DNA of 64,000 bases, from NCBI RefSeq assembly GCF_017639205.1, contig NZ_CP071139.1, positions 1,922,001-1,986,000 on the forward strand, in the 5' to 3' direction. How positions within the stretch are numbered: the first letter of the stretch is position 1; every line of letters begins with the position of its first letter. Below are positions 1-8,166 of the stretch, in pieces. This DNA is from Streptomyces nojiriensis. Lineage in GTDB: Bacteria > Actinomycetota > Actinomycetes > Streptomycetales > Streptomycetaceae. Below the pieces are notes generated by a model. It was not told the origin of the DNA, did no database searches, and saw only the letters and a list, made by a program, of their open reading frames with translations. Made by a program: the position numbers and the translations under genes.

Positions 1-883
1 GGCGCCGGACACCTTCCGGAACGCCTCCTACAACGCGGCCGCGAAAACACATTACGGGCTTCTCGCGGGTGCCCACTGGGCCGGGGGCCTGCGTGACGGG
101 TGGCGTTCCGCCTACCTGAAGAAGCCGGGCACGGTGCGTTCCGGTTCACCCTCCGGGACACCTCCGCCGAAGCCCAGCTCGACCTCAGGGGACAGCGTCC
201 CGCCGAAGCCCACCAGGCCTCCGAGCGCCCCGCCGCCCGAGGCAGCCGCACCCCCCGAGAGCCCGCCTCCGAAACCCCCCACACCCCCCATGCCGCCGAC
301 TGCTCCACCGGATCCGCCCGCACCGGTGCCGGCCCCGACGGTCCCGCCGCCCGGCACCGTCCCTCCGCCCCCGAAGGTCACGCTTCCCGAACAGATCAGG
401 AAGGACCCTGCGATGCAGCCCGATCCGCCCGTTCCGCACACCGCGACCGTCGACGACAAGGGCGTCCACGTCACCACGACCGCCGGGAAGAACCGCACCT
501 ACAGCGGCGGTGAGGTCATCACCCTCACCCAGGTCATCGACCTCGCCGAGGGCGCCGCCGCCCTGTGCCAGTCCAGCTCCGAGGCCTGCCTGGAGCTGGT
601 GGACGAGTCCGCGCAGCTCGCCGCGGACTGTGAGGCGCTGATCGCCGAGATCACCGAGAAGGGCGTCGGCTCGAACCTCATCGGCGCGTGCGAGCACCTG
701 CAGGAGCAGCTCGGCCTGCAGGCCGCTGCCGCCAGGAAGCTCCACGACCAGATCCAGGGCGGCGAGGAAGCCTGCCGGACCGCGTCCGTGAACGCGGAGG
801 TCCGGCACGGCCAGATCTTCCGGGCGGTGGCGGACTCCCCCCTGACCCGGCCCGCCGAACGCGACTTCTACAACCACCGATAG
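1..883 (+). CDS. Proline-rich AICE protein, left copy (5' end outside window)
   Basis: This is the C-terminal 294 codons of the protein that is complete at 6740-7747, with identical sequence. The first complete codon starts at base 2. A long Pro/Ser/Ala linker is followed by a helical C-terminal region with several Cys residues. The missing 41 codons contain the hydrophobic N-terminus. Function is unknown. The gene is followed 12 bp later by the coiled-coil protein gene at 896 and lies upstream of the traB-like gene, so a role in conjugative transfer or spread is inferred from position only. Confidence 0.7.
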   Translation, partial: APDTFRNASYNAAAKTHYGLLAGAHWAGGLRDGWRSAYLKKPGTVRSGSPSGTPPPKPSSTSGDSVPPKPTRPPSAPPPEAAAPPESPPPKPPTPPMPPTAPPDPPAPVPAPTVPPPGTVPPPPKVTLPEQIRKDPAMQPDPPVPHTATVDDKGVHVTTTAGKNRTYSGGEVITLTQVIDLAEGAAALCQSSSEACLELVDESAQLAADCEALIAEITEKGVGSNLIGACEHLQEQLGLQAAAARKLHDQIQGGEEACRTASVNAEVRHGQIFRAVADSPLTRPAERDFYNHR

Positions 884-895
884 GAGAGGCCCGCC

Positions 896-1288
896 ATGTC
901 TGTCCTCGAATCCCTCATTGACGCCGTGACCTACGCGGCCCTGCGCACCAAGCTCGCCTGGCTCACGCACAAGGTCCACGCCCACGCCGAGACCGTCAAC
1001 CGGCTCGCCGCCGAGGTCGACGACACGGCCGAACAGATGCAGGACGCCTCCGAAACGATGAAGGCGCTCGCCGTCGACACGGCCACCGTCGCCGAGTTCG
1101 CGGACGCGGCCCTGACCATGACGGGCGCCAGGGAAGCCGCGGGCGCCTACACCGCCGCCGCGGACAGCGCGTCCGCAGCGGCCGACGCCGCGAAGTCGAC
1201 CACCGAGAACGACCACGGGGGCATCGCCGACGCGGTGGACACCTCCCCGGTCGAGATGGCCGAAGCCGCCTTCTACACCCAGCAGTAG
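896..1288 (+). CDS. Helical/coiled-coil AICE protein, left copy
   Basis: A 130-aa protein, identical to the one at 7760-8152. It is almost entirely Ala/Glu/Asp/Thr-rich and predicted helical, without Cys, signal peptide or catalytic motif, and suggests a coiled-coil structural or adaptor protein. AGGAGAGG lies upstream of the ATG. It sits between the proline-rich gene and the traB-like gene with 14 bp to the latter, consistent with one transfer operon. I do not recognise the family. Confidence 0.7.
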   Translation: MSVLESLIDAVTYAALRTKLAWLTHKVHAHAETVNRLAAEVDDTAEQMQDASETMKALAVDTATVAEFADAALTMTGAREAAGAYTAAADSASAAADAAKSTTENDHGGIADAVDTSPVEMAEAAFYTQQ

Positions 1289-1302
1289 GAAGGACAGGAC
1301 CC

Positions 1303-3462
1303 GTGGGGCCGACCCGAGCACAGTTCATCCAGTACGCGCCCGCCGCTCTCGCGCTGGCATCTGCCACGGTCGGCCCCTGGTCCGCCATCGCCGCCGCAGC
1401 GGCCGGAGCGGGGGCGTGGGCCGTGGGCGCCTCCGCCCCCGTCCTGCGCTCCCTGATCGCGTGCGGGAGCACGGCCACCGGCTGCGGCATCGCCGCCCAC
1501 CAGCTCCTCGCCTCCGGCATGGACCCGCTGTTCGCCCTCGGCCTCGCCGTCCCGGCCGGCGCGGCCGTCCTGGCCCACCGCCGCAACACCGCCGGCGAAC
1601 TCCCCGCCCTGCCCGCTACTACCACCTCGGGGGAGTCCTCGCAGGCGCAGGTGATCACGGCGTGGTGGACGGAGTTCATCTGCGGCCCGACCCAGACCGA
1701 GGGCCGCAAGCTCATCCAGCCCGGCGCCACGCTCGCGCACCTCACCCTCGACACCGGCGACGACCACGTGTCCTTCACCGGGATCATCACCCTGCCCCAG
1801 GGACAGCAGGTCCGCGTGAAGGCCGCCGACATCGCCGCCGTCTACCAGATCCCCGTCTCCCAGGTGGAGATGGGCGACCCCAAGCACTACGCCCCCAACG
1901 CCCTGCCGGTCACCGTGCACCTGAAGAAGCCGTCGGTGGCGCCCGCGATCGCGGCCGGTGTCCCGTCGACGCCTGAGGAGCTGTGGGCCGCGCACGTGGC
2001 CGTGCCAGATGGCGCGATCCCCGGCACCACCCTGACCCTCACCCGCTACACGGGGCCGCTGGACTGGGAGGGCATCGCCACCCGCGACCGCAAGGCGATC
2101 GGAACGGTCAACCTGGACGACCTCGCCGCGAACCTTGCACTCTCCAGCATCCAGATCGCCCTGGCCCGCACGGACAAGCCCTCGCAGGTGGGGGTGCGCG
2201 TGATGAAGGAGCACGCGCTGATGCACGGCACCATGCTCTCCACGGTCGTGGACGAACTGGCCATGGACTCCCGCGGCTACGTCCGCCTCGGCACCTACAT
2301 CGACAGCCAGGCCGCCCTCGTCCCGCTCGCCCAGCCCGGATCCGGCGCCCGCCACCTCTACCTCGTCGGCGGCTCCCGCTCCGGAAAGTCCGGGGTCCTG
2401 GAACAGATCCTGCTCTCCGCCCACCGCTCGCGCATCGCGGTGATCCTGGCCTCCCCACAGGCCGGCACCATCGCAGGAGCACGCCTGGCCGCCCACTGCG
2501 GCGACGGGCTGGACGAGGCGATGGGCGCCCTCCGGCTCGCCTACGCACTGATGCTGGACCGCGAAGCCCGCTACCGCACCCCGTCCTTCCCCTTCACCGA
2601 CCCGCTCGTCCTGACCGTCATCGACGAAGCCCACATGCTGCTGTCGGTCGCCTCCCCGTACCACGCCGAGGCCAAAGCGATCGTCGAGCAGCTCACCCGC
2701 CGGTCCCTCAAGCGTGGGATCGGCGTCGTCCTGGCCACCCAGACCCCCCTGGCCGAAGACCTCGGCAACTCCACGGTCATCCGCTCCCAGCTCCTGATCG
2801 GCGGCGGCGCGGTGTTCCTGCGCTGCGCCAAAGGGCAGGGCTCCCTCGTCGGGGCGAACGCGGTCCAGGGCGCGGAGGGCATCGACCTGTCGATGATCCC
2901 CGACTCCTGGCCCGGCCAGGCCCAAAGGGTCGCCGACCGGGACATGAGCGGCCTGGACACCACGGCCGCCGCCAACCCCGAGGACGGCACCTTCGGCCTC
3001 GGCTACCTCCTCACCCCCGGCTCCCAGGCCGTCCAGTTCCGCTCCCTGCACCTGGACATCCCGCCCACCGTCCTCACCGGAGGCCTGCCTCCGGTCACCG
3101 TGGAGGACTGCGAGGCCGGGCGCCTGCGGGAGGCAATCACGAGCACGCCGATGGTCGACCAGCGCGGCAAGAACCTCGTCGGCAGCCTCACCGACCTCCT
3201 CGCCAAAGCCCGACAGGGCGCTGCCGCAGTGCCGCAGCAGCAGGCCCAGAGCAACCCCGCCGCCCCTGCGGCTACTCCGGACGGACAGGAGCTGATCAAG
3301 CCGCGAATCCTCGAACTCCTACGACAGGAATCCATCCCCATGACCGCCGAGACCATCGCCCGAAAGCTCGGCACCACCGCAAAGAACATCAAGCCCCGCC
3401 TCTCGGAGCTGAAGAAGCGGGACGAGATCACCAACGAGAACGGACTGTGGAGGGCAGCATGA
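1303..3462 (+). CDS. traB: TraB/FtsK-SpoIIIE-like conjugative DNA translocase, left copy
   Basis: A 719-aa protein with a GTG start after GGAAGGACAGGA. It has hydrophobic N-terminal segments (about residues 10-90), a Walker A motif GGSRSGKSG near residue 355 and a Walker B motif LTVIDEAHML near residue 437. A C-terminal winged-helix domain (about residues 660-719) resembles the FtsK-gamma/TraB DNA-reading domain. In Streptomyces, TraB proteins move double-stranded plasmid or AICE DNA between hyphae as a hexameric pore. The stop overlaps the next start (ATGA). Identical to 8167-10326. Confidence 0.85.
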   Translation: MGPTRAQFIQYAPAALALASATVGPWSAIAAAAAGAGAWAVGASAPVLRSLIACGSTATGCGIAAHQLLASGMDPLFALGLAVPAGAAVLAHRRNTAGELPALPATTTSGESSQAQVITAWWTEFICGPTQTEGRKLIQPGATLAHLTLDTGDDHVSFTGIITLPQGQQVRVKAADIAAVYQIPVSQVEMGDPKHYAPNALPVTVHLKKPSVAPAIAAGVPSTPEELWAAHVAVPDGAIPGTTLTLTRYTGPLDWEGIATRDRKAIGTVNLDDLAANLALSSIQIALARTDKPSQVGVRVMKEHALMHGTMLSTVVDELAMDSRGYVRLGTYIDSQAALVPLAQPGSGARHLYLVGGSRSGKSGVLEQILLSAHRSRIAVILASPQAGTIAGARLAAHCGDGLDEAMGALRLAYALMLDREARYRTPSFPFTDPLVLTVIDEAHMLLSVASPYHAEAKAIVEQLTRRSLKRGIGVVLATQTPLAEDLGNSTVIRSQLLIGGGAVFLRCAKGQGSLVGANAVQGAEGIDLSMIPDSWPGQAQRVADRDMSGLDTTAAANPEDGTFGLGYLLTPGSQAVQFRSLHLDIPPTVLTGGLPPVTVEDCEAGRLREAITSTPMVDQRGKNLVGSLTDLLAKARQGAAAVPQQQAQSNPAAPAATPDGQELIKPRILELLRQESIPMTAETIARKLGTTAKNIKPRLSELKKRDEITNENGLWRAA

Positions 3463-3911
3463 CCACCCGCACCCAACCCGGCTTCACCCCCGTCGACGAG
3501 GACCTGTACACGCAGGCGTTCCAGCTCCTCGACCCCACCCCGGAACCCACCATCCCGGCCGTACCCGCACCGGTATCCGTTACCCGCGCCGCGGCGCCGC
3601 TGGTGCACCGGCCCGGACCGGTCGAGAAGACCCTTACCGACGCGCTCGCCTTCCTCGACACCCACGGCTGGGCCAAGCACCGGCTCATCCACCCCGAGGG
3701 CGCCCGCTGCTCCATCGGCGCCCTGCGGGCCGCTGCCGGAACCCGCAACGCAGCCTATCGGGACGCCGGGAACCTGCTTCTCGCGGAGGCCTGCCGGCAG
3801 CACGGCAAGCAGTGGGAGGCCATCCCGGCCTGGAACGACAACCACGCCGGCGCCCAGGTTCGCGGTGTGTGGGAGGCCGCCATCCAGCGCGCACACCACA
3901 TGAACATCTGA
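3459..3911 (+). CDS. DUF6197-like AICE protein, left copy
   Basis: A 150-aa protein translationally coupled to the traB-like gene by a 4-base ATGA overlap. After a Pro-rich stretch (residues 25-50), residues 60-150 show the pattern I associate with DUF6197: an HGW motif followed by a conserved acidic/His segment, a Cys and a GALRAA helix. The biochemical role of that family is not known to me. It is a duplicate of 10323-10775. Confidence 0.65.
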   Translation: MTTRTQPGFTPVDEDLYTQAFQLLDPTPEPTIPAVPAPVSVTRAAAPLVHRPGPVEKTLTDALAFLDTHGWAKHRLIHPEGARCSIGALRAAAGTRNAAYRDAGNLLLAEACRQHGKQWEAIPAWNDNHAGAQVRGVWEAAIQRAHHMNI

Positions 3912-3928
3912 CCCGGCTGGAGCCACCC

Positions 3929-4090
3929 GTGTCGTTCTCGTTCACCGACCCCAAACCGAACAACGAACCCTCGTTCTCCTTCACCGGGCCGAACCCGGAA
4001 GAGGTCGAAGAACAACTGCAGGCGATCGCCGACATGGCACACGAAATCCTCCGCCTCATCGCCAAGGTCCGCAGCCAGATCAACAGCTGA
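3929..4090 (+). CDS. Small acidic AICE protein (53 aa), left copy
   Basis: GTG start preceded by CTGGAG at 7-nt spacing. It begins with a Phe/Ser/Pro-rich tail with two copies of SFSFT, followed by a single amphipathic acidic helix. No known domain is recognised. It follows the DUF6197-like gene by 17 bp and is probably in the same transcript. Identical to 10793-10954. Confidence 0.55.
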   Translation: MSFSFTDPKPNNEPSFSFTGPNPEEVEEQLQAIADMAHEILRLIAKVRSQINS

Positions 4091-4204
4091 ACGCCCGTCC
4101 AGCAGACACGACGAGGGCGGCCCGTCTCACCAGAGCCCGGGCCGTCCTCACCCATGTCCGGGGCACCACCGGCACTCTCAACACCCGCCACTGAGGAGAG
4201 ACCC

Positions 4205-4852
4205 ATGAAGTCCACCACGATTCCGTGGTTCGAGACCCTGACCGACAGCGTGTCCGCGCTCGGGGCCGCCGCCCGCGAAGCCCGCACCGCCCACCGCGCC
4301 GCACAGGCCGCCGGCGCCCAGTACAACCTCGACCGGCTCCAGTACGCGGACGGCGCCGTCACCGCCCCCGGCCAGTCGTCCACGGTCCCCGACCGCCCGC
4401 ACGACCGGACCGTGTTCGAGATCCGTGCCTCCCACCTGGCGCACGAGTTCCGCATGGCCGCGCTGTACGACGACGCGGCCGCCGCCTACGCCTACGGCGC
4501 CGCCTGGGCCATCCAGCGCGTGCTGGACGGCAGGCAGCCGCCCCTTGTCGCACTCGGCCGCCAGGCCGACGGCCGCATCGCCATCCCCGACGGGCTGTTC
4601 CCCGTCCCGCCCGCCTTCCGGGGCCTCGACGGCTGGGACGGACACGCACGGTTCGAGCGGGCCCGAGCAGAACTGGACCGGGTCGGTGACCTGTGGGCCT
4701 ACGTCCGCGGCCTCGACGAGCCGGACGACATCCCCGACGCCTTCGACCTGCTCGACGTCAACGAGAAGCTCGCAGCCGCCCCCGACGCCGCATTCGCCTT
4801 CGGCCAGATCGCGGAGACCGCCCTGCGCCACGCGCTCCTCCTCAAACGCTGA
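4205..4852 (+). CDS. Hypothetical AICE protein (215 aa), left copy
   Basis: The ATG at 4205 is preceded by GAGGAGAGACCC, a strong Shine-Dalgarno. An alternative ATG 51 bases upstream has no such site. The protein is soluble, Ala-rich and helical, with acidic C-terminal helices and no recognised motif. It is the last rightward gene before the convergent nuclease gene. Identical to 11069-11716. Confidence 0.65.
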   Translation: MKSTTIPWFETLTDSVSALGAAAREARTAHRAAQAAGAQYNLDRLQYADGAVTAPGQSSTVPDRPHDRTVFEIRASHLAHEFRMAALYDDAAAAYAYGAAWAIQRVLDGRQPPLVALGRQADGRIAIPDGLFPVPPAFRGLDGWDGHARFERARAELDRVGDLWAYVRGLDEPDDIPDAFDLLDVNEKLAAAPDAAFAFGQIAETALRHALLLKR

Positions 4853-4862
4853 GGGCGGACGG

Positions 4863-5816
4863 CTACGGGGTGTTGCGGTGGCTGCGCCAGTGGGCGGCAA
4901 GCCATACCTCGTGCTCGGGCCGCAACCTGGCCCTGGGGATCTTGCCGTGGAGGTCGGCGTAGGCGGGGTAGGTCAGGAGTTCTTCGTCGACGTCGATCAG
5001 GCCGGTGTCGGGATTGACGGCGATCTGGCCGCGGTCGAAGAGGCTGTGGACGTCGTTGCGCAGGAGCAGACCGCCCCAGTCGTGATGCTCGCTCTCCTCG
5101 GCAAAGCTGTAGAGGTGGGCCGCCTGGAGGGCGGCGGTGGGGGCGGGGCCGGTGAACGCGCAGACCTGGCCGTGGTCCTTGAGGAGCTGCTTGCGGAAGG
5201 CGGGCTGCCCCTGCCGGGTCTTCACGTTCGCCATCCGGTGCCCGCCCGCGATCGGCTTGCGCACCGTGTCCTCATCGGCCTGTGCGTCGTCCATGTCGAG
5301 GTCTTCGGCGTCGATGCCTTCGAGGGCCAGGAGGGCGTCGCGGAGCTTCTCCCACCTGGCCGGGCGCATGCTCAGCTGTGAGCGGGGTGAGTCGCACAGG
5401 GCCCGCAGCTCCGCGCCGGTCAGCAGGCCGCGGCCGTCCATCCACGTCTCGCCGTGGCGGGAGCGGTAGGTGACGACCGTCTTCGTCTTGCTGCCCGGCT
5501 CCTCGAACTGTGCGCCGCACTTGTTGCACAGGCAGGTCGGCTTGAGCTTCTTGCGGCGCTTGAAGTCGGCCTTCTTGCACACCGGACAGAAGTAGAGCGT
5601 CTTGACCTCGCTGCCGGTCTCGATCTGGGAGATCACGCCAAGGCCGAGGAGCTGCTTCTTGTCCCACAGGGCGATGACGTCGCCCACCTTCAGATTCGCG
5701 TGGTTGGGGACGGTGTCGTCCCAGCTGTAGTGCTGCGACGGGTCGTCGTCGTACCCGTCGTTCCCTCCGTGCTGCCGCTCTTCGCCCACTGCCAGCACCA
5801 GCCACGCCGTCGTCAA
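4863..5816 (-). CDS. Zinc-ribbon HNH endonuclease, left copy
   Basis: Identical to 11727-12680, where the domains are described. It reads against all its neighbours and is convergent with the 215-aa gene (10-bp gap). TTG at 5816 is preferred because AAGGGGG lies just upstream and the conserved N-terminal block begins there. In this copy the divergent methyltransferase partner (5920) is truncated, so this nuclease copy no longer faces an intact methyltransferase gene. Confidence 0.7.
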   Translation of the reverse strand: MTTAWLVLAVGEERQHGGNDGYDDDPSQHYSWDDTVPNHANLKVGDVIALWDKKQLLGLGVISQIETGSEVKTLYFCPVCKKADFKRRKKLKPTCLCNKCGAQFEEPGSKTKTVVTYRSRHGETWMDGRGLLTGAELRALCDSPRSQLSMRPARWEKLRDALLALEGIDAEDLDMDDAQADEDTVRKPIAGGHRMANVKTRQGQPAFRKQLLKDHGQVCAFTGPAPTAALQAAHLYSFAEESEHHDWGGLLLRNDVHSLFDRGQIAVNPDTGLIDVDEELLTYPAYADLHGKIPRARLRPEHEVWLAAHWRSHRNTP

Positions 5817-5919
5817 AGCCCGCCCCCTTCGATCACCGAAAGACCGGGGCAGCCGCCCTCTCGCCAAAGACCGCGGCTGCCCCGCAACCAGCCCAAATGA
5901 GAGAACTGGAGATACCAGC

Positions 5920-6162
5920 ATGACCTACCGCACCGACAGCCCGCGAGGATCCGGGCACCGGCCGCTGTTACTGGACGCGTTCTGCTGTCAGGGCGGCGCC
6001 GGCACCGGCTACCAGCAGGCCGGATTCGACGTCACCGGCATCGACAAAGACCCCCAGCCCCGCTACCCCCTCACCTTCCGCCAGGCCGAGGCCGTCGCCT
6101 TCATCCGCGAGCACGGCGCGGGCTTCGGCTTCATCCACGCCTCCCCGCCCTGCCAGCACGAC
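5920..6162 (+). pseudogene. Truncated C5-cytosine methyltransferase fragment at the duplication junction
   Basis: Codons 1-81 of the methyltransferase gene that is complete at 12784-13473. The fragment keeps motif I (FCCQGGAGTGY) and the catalytic PPCQ motif (Cys78) but loses the ENV motif and everything downstream. After base 6162 the frame stays open to 6591 and, by chance, reads in frame into the 73-aa membrane protein, which gives a 223-codon chimeric frame. The fragment cannot be an active methyltransferase. Whether the chimera is translated is unknown. Confidence 0.85.
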
Positions 6163-6175
6163 CCTCGGCGGAGGT

Positions 6176-6373
6176 GTGGCCGCCAAGAAGCAGGACGAGG
6201 CCACCGGGGCAGACAGCGCCCTCACCTCCAGCCCCTGGCTGTGGGTCGCCCTCGTCGGCGGCGCTGGTCTCGTCGCCTACAAGAAGCTCTCGGCATCCAC
6301 CGCTGCCGGTTCCGGTTCCGGTGCGGTCGCCGCCGCGAACGACAAGGGATTCACCTTCGAGAAGGGTGCATGA
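6176..6373 (+). CDS. Small single-pass membrane protein (65 aa)
   Basis: GTG start preceded by GGCGGAGGT. The protein has a charged N-terminus, one hydrophobic segment (about residues 19-36) ending in a Lys pair, then a Gly/Ala/Ser-rich tail. Its stop overlaps the next start in ATGA, so the two small genes are coupled. Small membrane proteins in this position of AICEs are often Spd (plasmid spread) proteins. That is inference from size and location only. Confidence 0.55.
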   Translation: MAAKKQDEATGADSALTSSPWLWVALVGGAGLVAYKKLSASTAAGSGSGAVAAANDKGFTFEKGA

Positions 6374-6591
6374 GAATGACGCTCCAGTTCTTCGCCCTGG
6401 CCCTGTTCTGCTGGGCCCTGTTCTTCACCTTCAAGAAGACGAAGGGAAAGCAGATGGCGATCTGCATCATGCTGATCGTCTCTGGGATCTTCCTCCCCTA
6501 CACGCCGTTCAGTGACGAGATCCGCAGCACCCTCGCCTCGGTCTTCAACACGGCGAACGACACCGTCGGCACCATCGGCTCGTCACGCTAG
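6370..6591 (+). CDS. Small two-pass membrane protein (73 aa)
   Basis: ATG in a 4-base overlap with the preceding gene. Two hydrophobic segments (about residues 4-18 and 28-44) are joined by a Lys-rich loop, and a polar C-terminus follows. Topology and context suggest a Spd-like or transfer-accessory membrane protein, but no family is recognised. This reading frame is also the 3' part of the chimeric frame that starts in the truncated methyltransferase at 5920. Confidence 0.55.
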   Translation: MRMTLQFFALALFCWALFFTFKKTKGKQMAICIMLIVSGIFLPYTPFSDEIRSTLASVFNTANDTVGTIGSSR

Positions 6592-6606
6592 GCCACCACC
6601 CGCCCT

Positions 6607-6704
6607 GGTTACCGGTTACCGGTTACAACCTGCAGGAGCCGGTTCGGCCCGCCCTGAGGGGTCCGAACCGGCGTCCACAGGGCCTGTAACCGGTAACCCG
6701 TAAC
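6607..6704. promoter_or_regulatory. Nested inverted repeats upstream of the proline-rich gene
   Basis: The 148-bp gap before 6740 contains three tandem 7-mers GGTTACC, GGTTACC, GGTTAC (6607-6626). These are mirrored by GTAACC, GGTAACC, CGTAAC (6686-6704). Inside them is a second perfect inverted repeat, GCCGGTTCGG (6638-6647) and CCGAACCGGC (6663-6672). It may be the operator of a KorA-type repressor, a TraB recognition (clt) site, or a strong cruciform. The sequence alone does not decide. The equivalent for the left copy is outside the window. Confidence 0.6.
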
Positions 6705-6739
6705 TCCTCTCAACTACGTAGTGTCATGGAAGGGGGCTC

Positions 6740-7747
6740 GTGGAGCTGCTCATCCTCCTCGCCGTCAGCTACCTGATTGGCGTCGACAATACGCACGGCA
6801 AATACGAGCAGGCGGGAATCAAGAAACCCCCGCCGAAACCGAAAGAGAAGTGGTCTCCGACTCGGGCGCCGGACACCTTCCGGAACGCCTCCTACAACGC
6901 GGCCGCGAAAACACATTACGGGCTTCTCGCGGGTGCCCACTGGGCCGGGGGCCTGCGTGACGGGTGGCGTTCCGCCTACCTGAAGAAGCCGGGCACGGTG
7001 CGTTCCGGTTCACCCTCCGGGACACCTCCGCCGAAGCCCAGCTCGACCTCAGGGGACAGCGTCCCGCCGAAGCCCACCAGGCCTCCGAGCGCCCCGCCGC
7101 CCGAGGCAGCCGCACCCCCCGAGAGCCCGCCTCCGAAACCCCCCACACCCCCCATGCCGCCGACTGCTCCACCGGATCCGCCCGCACCGGTGCCGGCCCC
7201 GACGGTCCCGCCGCCCGGCACCGTCCCTCCGCCCCCGAAGGTCACGCTTCCCGAACAGATCAGGAAGGACCCTGCGATGCAGCCCGATCCGCCCGTTCCG
7301 CACACCGCGACCGTCGACGACAAGGGCGTCCACGTCACCACGACCGCCGGGAAGAACCGCACCTACAGCGGCGGTGAGGTCATCACCCTCACCCAGGTCA
7401 TCGACCTCGCCGAGGGCGCCGCCGCCCTGTGCCAGTCCAGCTCCGAGGCCTGCCTGGAGCTGGTGGACGAGTCCGCGCAGCTCGCCGCGGACTGTGAGGC
7501 GCTGATCGCCGAGATCACCGAGAAGGGCGTCGGCTCGAACCTCATCGGCGCGTGCGAGCACCTGCAGGAGCAGCTCGGCCTGCAGGCCGCTGCCGCCAGG
7601 AAGCTCCACGACCAGATCCAGGGCGGCGAGGAAGCCTGCCGGACCGCGTCCGTGAACGCGGAGGTCCGGCACGGCCAGATCTTCCGGGCGGTGGCGGACT
7701 CCCCCCTGACCCGGCCCGCCGAACGCGACTTCTACAACCACCGATAG
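6740..7747 (+). CDS. Proline-rich AICE protein with hydrophobic N-terminus
   Basis: A 335-aa protein with a GTG start after GGAAGGGGG. Residues 1-14 are hydrophobic and followed by a charged segment, so it may be membrane-anchored. Residues about 85-165 are a Pro-rich linker with repeated PPKP/PPxP units. Residues about 185-335 form a more structured, acidic, helical region with four Cys. I do not recognise the family. Position at the head of the transfer operon suggests a role in conjugation or intramycelial spread. An internal ATG at 6998 would give a 249-aa product without the hydrophobic start. Confidence 0.65.
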   Translation: MELLILLAVSYLIGVDNTHGKYEQAGIKKPPPKPKEKWSPTRAPDTFRNASYNAAAKTHYGLLAGAHWAGGLRDGWRSAYLKKPGTVRSGSPSGTPPPKPSSTSGDSVPPKPTRPPSAPPPEAAAPPESPPPKPPTPPMPPTAPPDPPAPVPAPTVPPPGTVPPPPKVTLPEQIRKDPAMQPDPPVPHTATVDDKGVHVTTTAGKNRTYSGGEVITLTQVIDLAEGAAALCQSSSEACLELVDESAQLAADCEALIAEITEKGVGSNLIGACEHLQEQLGLQAAAARKLHDQIQGGEEACRTASVNAEVRHGQIFRAVADSPLTRPAERDFYNHR

Positions 7748-7759
7748 GAGAGGCCCGCC

Positions 7760-8152
7760 ATGTCTGTCCTCGAATCCCTCATTGACGCCGTGACCTACGC
7801 GGCCCTGCGCACCAAGCTCGCCTGGCTCACGCACAAGGTCCACGCCCACGCCGAGACCGTCAACCGGCTCGCCGCCGAGGTCGACGACACGGCCGAACAG
7901 ATGCAGGACGCCTCCGAAACGATGAAGGCGCTCGCCGTCGACACGGCCACCGTCGCCGAGTTCGCGGACGCGGCCCTGACCATGACGGGCGCCAGGGAAG
8001 CCGCGGGCGCCTACACCGCCGCCGCGGACAGCGCGTCCGCAGCGGCCGACGCCGCGAAGTCGACCACCGAGAACGACCACGGGGGCATCGCCGACGCGGT
8101 GGACACCTCCCCGGTCGAGATGGCCGAAGCCGCCTTCTACACCCAGCAGTAG
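7760..8152 (+). CDS. Helical/coiled-coil AICE protein
   Basis: 130 aa, ATG preceded by AGGAGAGGCCC. Runs of Ala, Glu, Asp and Thr with heptad-like spacing over residues 25-100 indicate long helices. There is no signal peptide or enzymatic motif. The gene lies 12 bp after the proline-rich gene and 14 bp before the traB-like gene. It is the intact-context duplicate of 896-1288. Function unknown. Confidence 0.7.
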   Translation: MSVLESLIDAVTYAALRTKLAWLTHKVHAHAETVNRLAAEVDDTAEQMQDASETMKALAVDTATVAEFADAALTMTGAREAAGAYTAAADSASAAADAAKSTTENDHGGIADAVDTSPVEMAEAAFYTQQ

Positions 8153-8166
8153 GAAGGACAGGACCC

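Larger units (their letters stand above)
1..6162 (+). repeat. Left copy of 6,864-bp tandem duplication (5' part outside window)
   Basis: Bases 1-6162 match 6865-13026 at a constant offset of 6864. Every predicted protein, including frames that are only shadows, is identical in the two copies, so the DNA appears identical. Identity stops after 6162/13026, where this copy continues into the start of the next unit and the other copy continues into the rest of the methyltransferase gene. The window begins 702 bases into the unit. Confidence 0.95.

Noticed and set aside
1273..3051. Long open frame of 592 codons on the minus strand opposite traB (also at 8137-9915)
   Set aside because: Composition is a shadow of the GC-rich traB gene: no ribosome site, Gly/Arg/Asp-rich low-complexity protein, no motif.
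1983..3458. Rightward Arg/Pro/His-rich frame of several hundred codons overlapping traB
   Set aside because: It is the alternative frame of traB. Only its end, from 3459, is a real gene (DUF6197-like).
6150..6180. Tandem site-specific integration of two AICE copies
   Set aside because: The repeat junction lies inside a methyltransferase gene, and int, xis, primase and the iterons occur only once, so the duplication is segmental.
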